A stretch of DNA of 64,000 nt, taken from NCBI RefSeq assembly GCF_014648255.1, contig NZ_BMQT01000005.1, positions 330,294 to 394,293 of the forward strand. Reading direction: 5' to 3'. Of the stretch, positions 62,539-64,000 are shown piece after piece; positions within the stretch are counted from its first letter, which is position 1; each line of letters begins with the position of its first letter. Source of the DNA: Nocardioides albus (GTDB lineage Bacteria > Actinomycetota > Actinomycetes > Propionibacteriales > Nocardioidaceae). The translations under genes were made by a program, and so were the position numbers. Below the pieces are notes generated by a model. That model had not been told where the DNA came from and searched no databases. It saw only the letters and a list, made by a program, of their open reading frames with translations.

Positions 62539-64000
62539 TTAAACAATGGGCAGCGTCACACGGAATGTGCTTCCCGCGCCAGGGGTGGAGTCGACCGATA
62601 TCAGTCCGCCACGGCGGCTGACGATCCGCGACACGATGGTCAGGCCGAGTCCGGTGCCCGGCTGTTTGAGGGCTGTGGGGTTGGTCGATCGGAAGAACTC
62701 GGTGAAGAGCCGGTCCTGGTCCTCCGGCGAGATCCCGAGGCCGTGGTCGGTCACCCGGAGCTCGAACCAGCCGGGGCTGGTCCGCGTGCTCACGATGACC
62801 TGACCGCCCTCGGGGCTGTACTTGATCGCGTTCGTGACCAGGTTGATCACGACCCGGTCCAGGTCGCCCGGGGCCAGGGTCACGTGGACGTCGTCGGACG
62901 GTATGTCGAAGACGAGCTCGTGGAGGTCGCTGGTGGGCATCTCGGCGCTGAGCTGGTCGTAGACCTCCTCGAGCACGCGGGCGACCTGGATCGGCACCGT
63001 GGGTGGCAGGTGGTCGGGGTCGGAGACCTTCGACAGCATCGCCAGGTCGGCCACGATCTTCTCGGTGCGGTCACGGTTGCGCGTGAGCGCGGTCAGCACC
63101 TCGGCGTACTCCTCCTCGGACTCCGCGTAGGGCAGCGACTCGATGTTCCACCGGAACGCGGAGAGCGGGTTCTTCAGCTCGTGGGCGACCGTCGCGATCA
63201 GCCGGCTCTTGTGGGCCTCGAGCTCACGCAGGGAGTCGACCGCGGCGCGCTGGCGCAGGTAGGCCCTGGAGTTGTGGACCACGCGGCCGAAGTCGCGGCC
63301 GAGGTCGGCGGCGGTGATCAGCTCGAGCTCGCTCCAGTGGGGCTTGTCGGGACCGCGGCCGAGGAGCATCGCGCCGTACCACGTCTGGCCGGAGCCGATC
63401 GGGACCCCGACGATCGAGCCCACCTTGTAGTGGCGGATCCACTCGGTGATCCGCTGCTGCAACGCCGGGTCTGGATGGGGCAGCCGCTCGGCGCCGTCAG
63501 GTGTCTGCACGGTGATGCTGCGCTGATCCCAGAGGTATTGCCCGTAGTCGACCATGAACGGGCTGGTCAGGTCGTCGATCGGGAGCTTGAAGTCCTCCCG
63601 GTAGACCTTGGTGCGGATGCCGCGGCCGCCCGGCTTCGACATGTGCAACCAGAAGTCGGTCAGGTCGAGCACGTCGACCAGCCCTGTGCTCAGCGAGTTG
63701 AGGATCTCGTCGGGGTCCAGCTCGCGCCCGGCGCGGCGGATCACGTCGCGGGCGGCCTCCGCGAGGCGTACCTGCTCGGAGAGCTCCTCGCGCTCCAGGG
63801 CGAGCAGGATCGCGCGCTGGGCCTGCACCGCGTGGCGGTTGAGCACGGCGCGCTTCTCCGGACTGGGGCGGAGGCCGTCGGTCGGGATGTCGACGATCAG
63901 CGTCCCGCGGAGCTTGCCGTCGTCGTCGCGCAGCGGAGCGACCAGCAGGTCCAGCGGGTTCCAGGCGCCGGCGGCGTCGACCGTCGTCATCGTCGGGATC
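62539..64000 (-). CDS. GAF sensor histidine kinase, canonical (5' end outside the window)
   Basis: At least 486 residues visible; the reading frame is open to the window edge and, judged from its neighbours, roughly 130 N-terminal residues are missing. GAF-like domain about the middle (PIGSGQTWYGAMLLGRGPDKPHWSELE), then a normal HisKA box TVAHELKNPLSAF with the His codon at 63181-63183. ATPase motifs NLVTNAIKYSPEGG, VTDHGLGISPED and GTGLGLTIV are intact. The only member of the tandem able to autophosphorylate by sequence. No response regulator is visible in the window. Confidence 0.9.
   Translation of the reverse strand, partial: IPTMTTVDAAGAWNPLDLLVAPLRDDDGKLRGTLIVDIPTDGLRPSPEKRAVLNRHAVQAQRAILLALEREELSEQVRLAEAARDVIRRAGRELDPDEILNSLSTGLVDVLDLTDFWLHMSKPGGRGIRTKVYREDFKLPIDDLTSPFMVDYGQYLWDQRSITVQTPDGAERLPHPDPALQQRITEWIRHYKVGSIVGVPIGSGQTWYGAMLLGRGPDKPHWSELELITAADLGRDFGRVVHNSRAYLRQRAAVDSLRELEAHKSRLIATVAHELKNPLSAFRWNIESLPYAESEEEYAEVLTALTRNRDRTEKIVADLAMLSKVSDPDHLPPTVPIQVARVLEEVYDQLSAEMPTSDLHELVFDIPSDDVHVTLAPGDLDRVVINLVTNAIKYSPEGGQVIVSTRTSPGWFELRVTDHGLGISPEDQDRLFTEFFRSTNPTALKQPGTGLGLTIVSRIVSRRGGLISVDSTPGAGSTFRVTLPIV

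Overview
This is a high-GC actinobacterial chromosome segment. Gene content and protein features (mycobacterial-type LysRS, DUF3151, DUF4032, an EspC/WXG100 pair, many leaderless starts) suggest Nocardioides or a close relative in the Propionibacteriales. That placement is inferred; there is no rRNA or other marker in the window. I see no tRNA, rRNA, CRISPR array, prophage or insertion sequence.

Layout. 0-4 kb: a partial membrane protein, class II fructose-bisphosphate aldolase, a fibronectin-III surface protein and an array of short palindromes. 4-10 kb: a GntR regulator overlapping a soluble Cache sensor, a DHA2 drug exporter, DUF3151, lysyl-tRNA synthetase and a LuxR-type regulator. 10-30 kb: purine biosynthesis genes purA, purD, purB, purC, purS and purQ, interleaved with DUF4032, Nudix, MpaB-like, ABM-fold, ArsR/MFS, HIT-like, glycosidase-like, sulfotransferase, acyl-CoA ligase and exporter genes. 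30-43 kb: a ROK regulator divergent from a secreted alpha-N-acetylglucosaminidase, a type VII secretion-type effector locus (EspC-like protein, WXG-RTX-M91 metalloprotease, lipoprotein), a TetR/exporter pair, a DUF1906 hydrolase and a Tat-exported sulfatase. 44-46 kb: purL. 46-58 kb: TetR/DUF2306, a CAP-domain protein, a DHA2 exporter, a DrrAB-like ABC exporter with a WYL regulator, an acetyltransferase, a beta-lactamase-fold protein, a sterol-carrier protein, a nuclease-like gene and an M20 dipeptidase. 58-64 kb: three tandem GAF histidine kinases.

How the genes work together. Seven purine genes (purA, B, C, D, L, Q, S) lie within 36 kb but in several transcription units; only purS-purQ is clearly an operon. 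Most other units are small regulator/exporter pairs with recognisable palindromic operators between divergent starts. The secreted GH89 enzyme and the sulfatase could both act on sulfated amino-sugar glycans.

Most notable observations: (1) two unrelated-locus members of an AbiEi/DUF559-like nuclease family (25.6 and 56.1 kb), each bracketed by two direct copies of a long palindrome, with a different palindrome at each locus; (2) three tandem GAF histidine kinases, two of which have lost the phosphoacceptor histidine (Arg391 and Gln394) while keeping ATP-binding motifs; (3) a WXG-RTX-M91 protease with a translationally overlapping lipoprotein; (4) several families of dispersed intergenic palindromes, one of which has also entered a coding frame; (5) at least a dozen TANNNT boxes placed 6-8 nt before start codons, suggesting widespread leaderless transcription.
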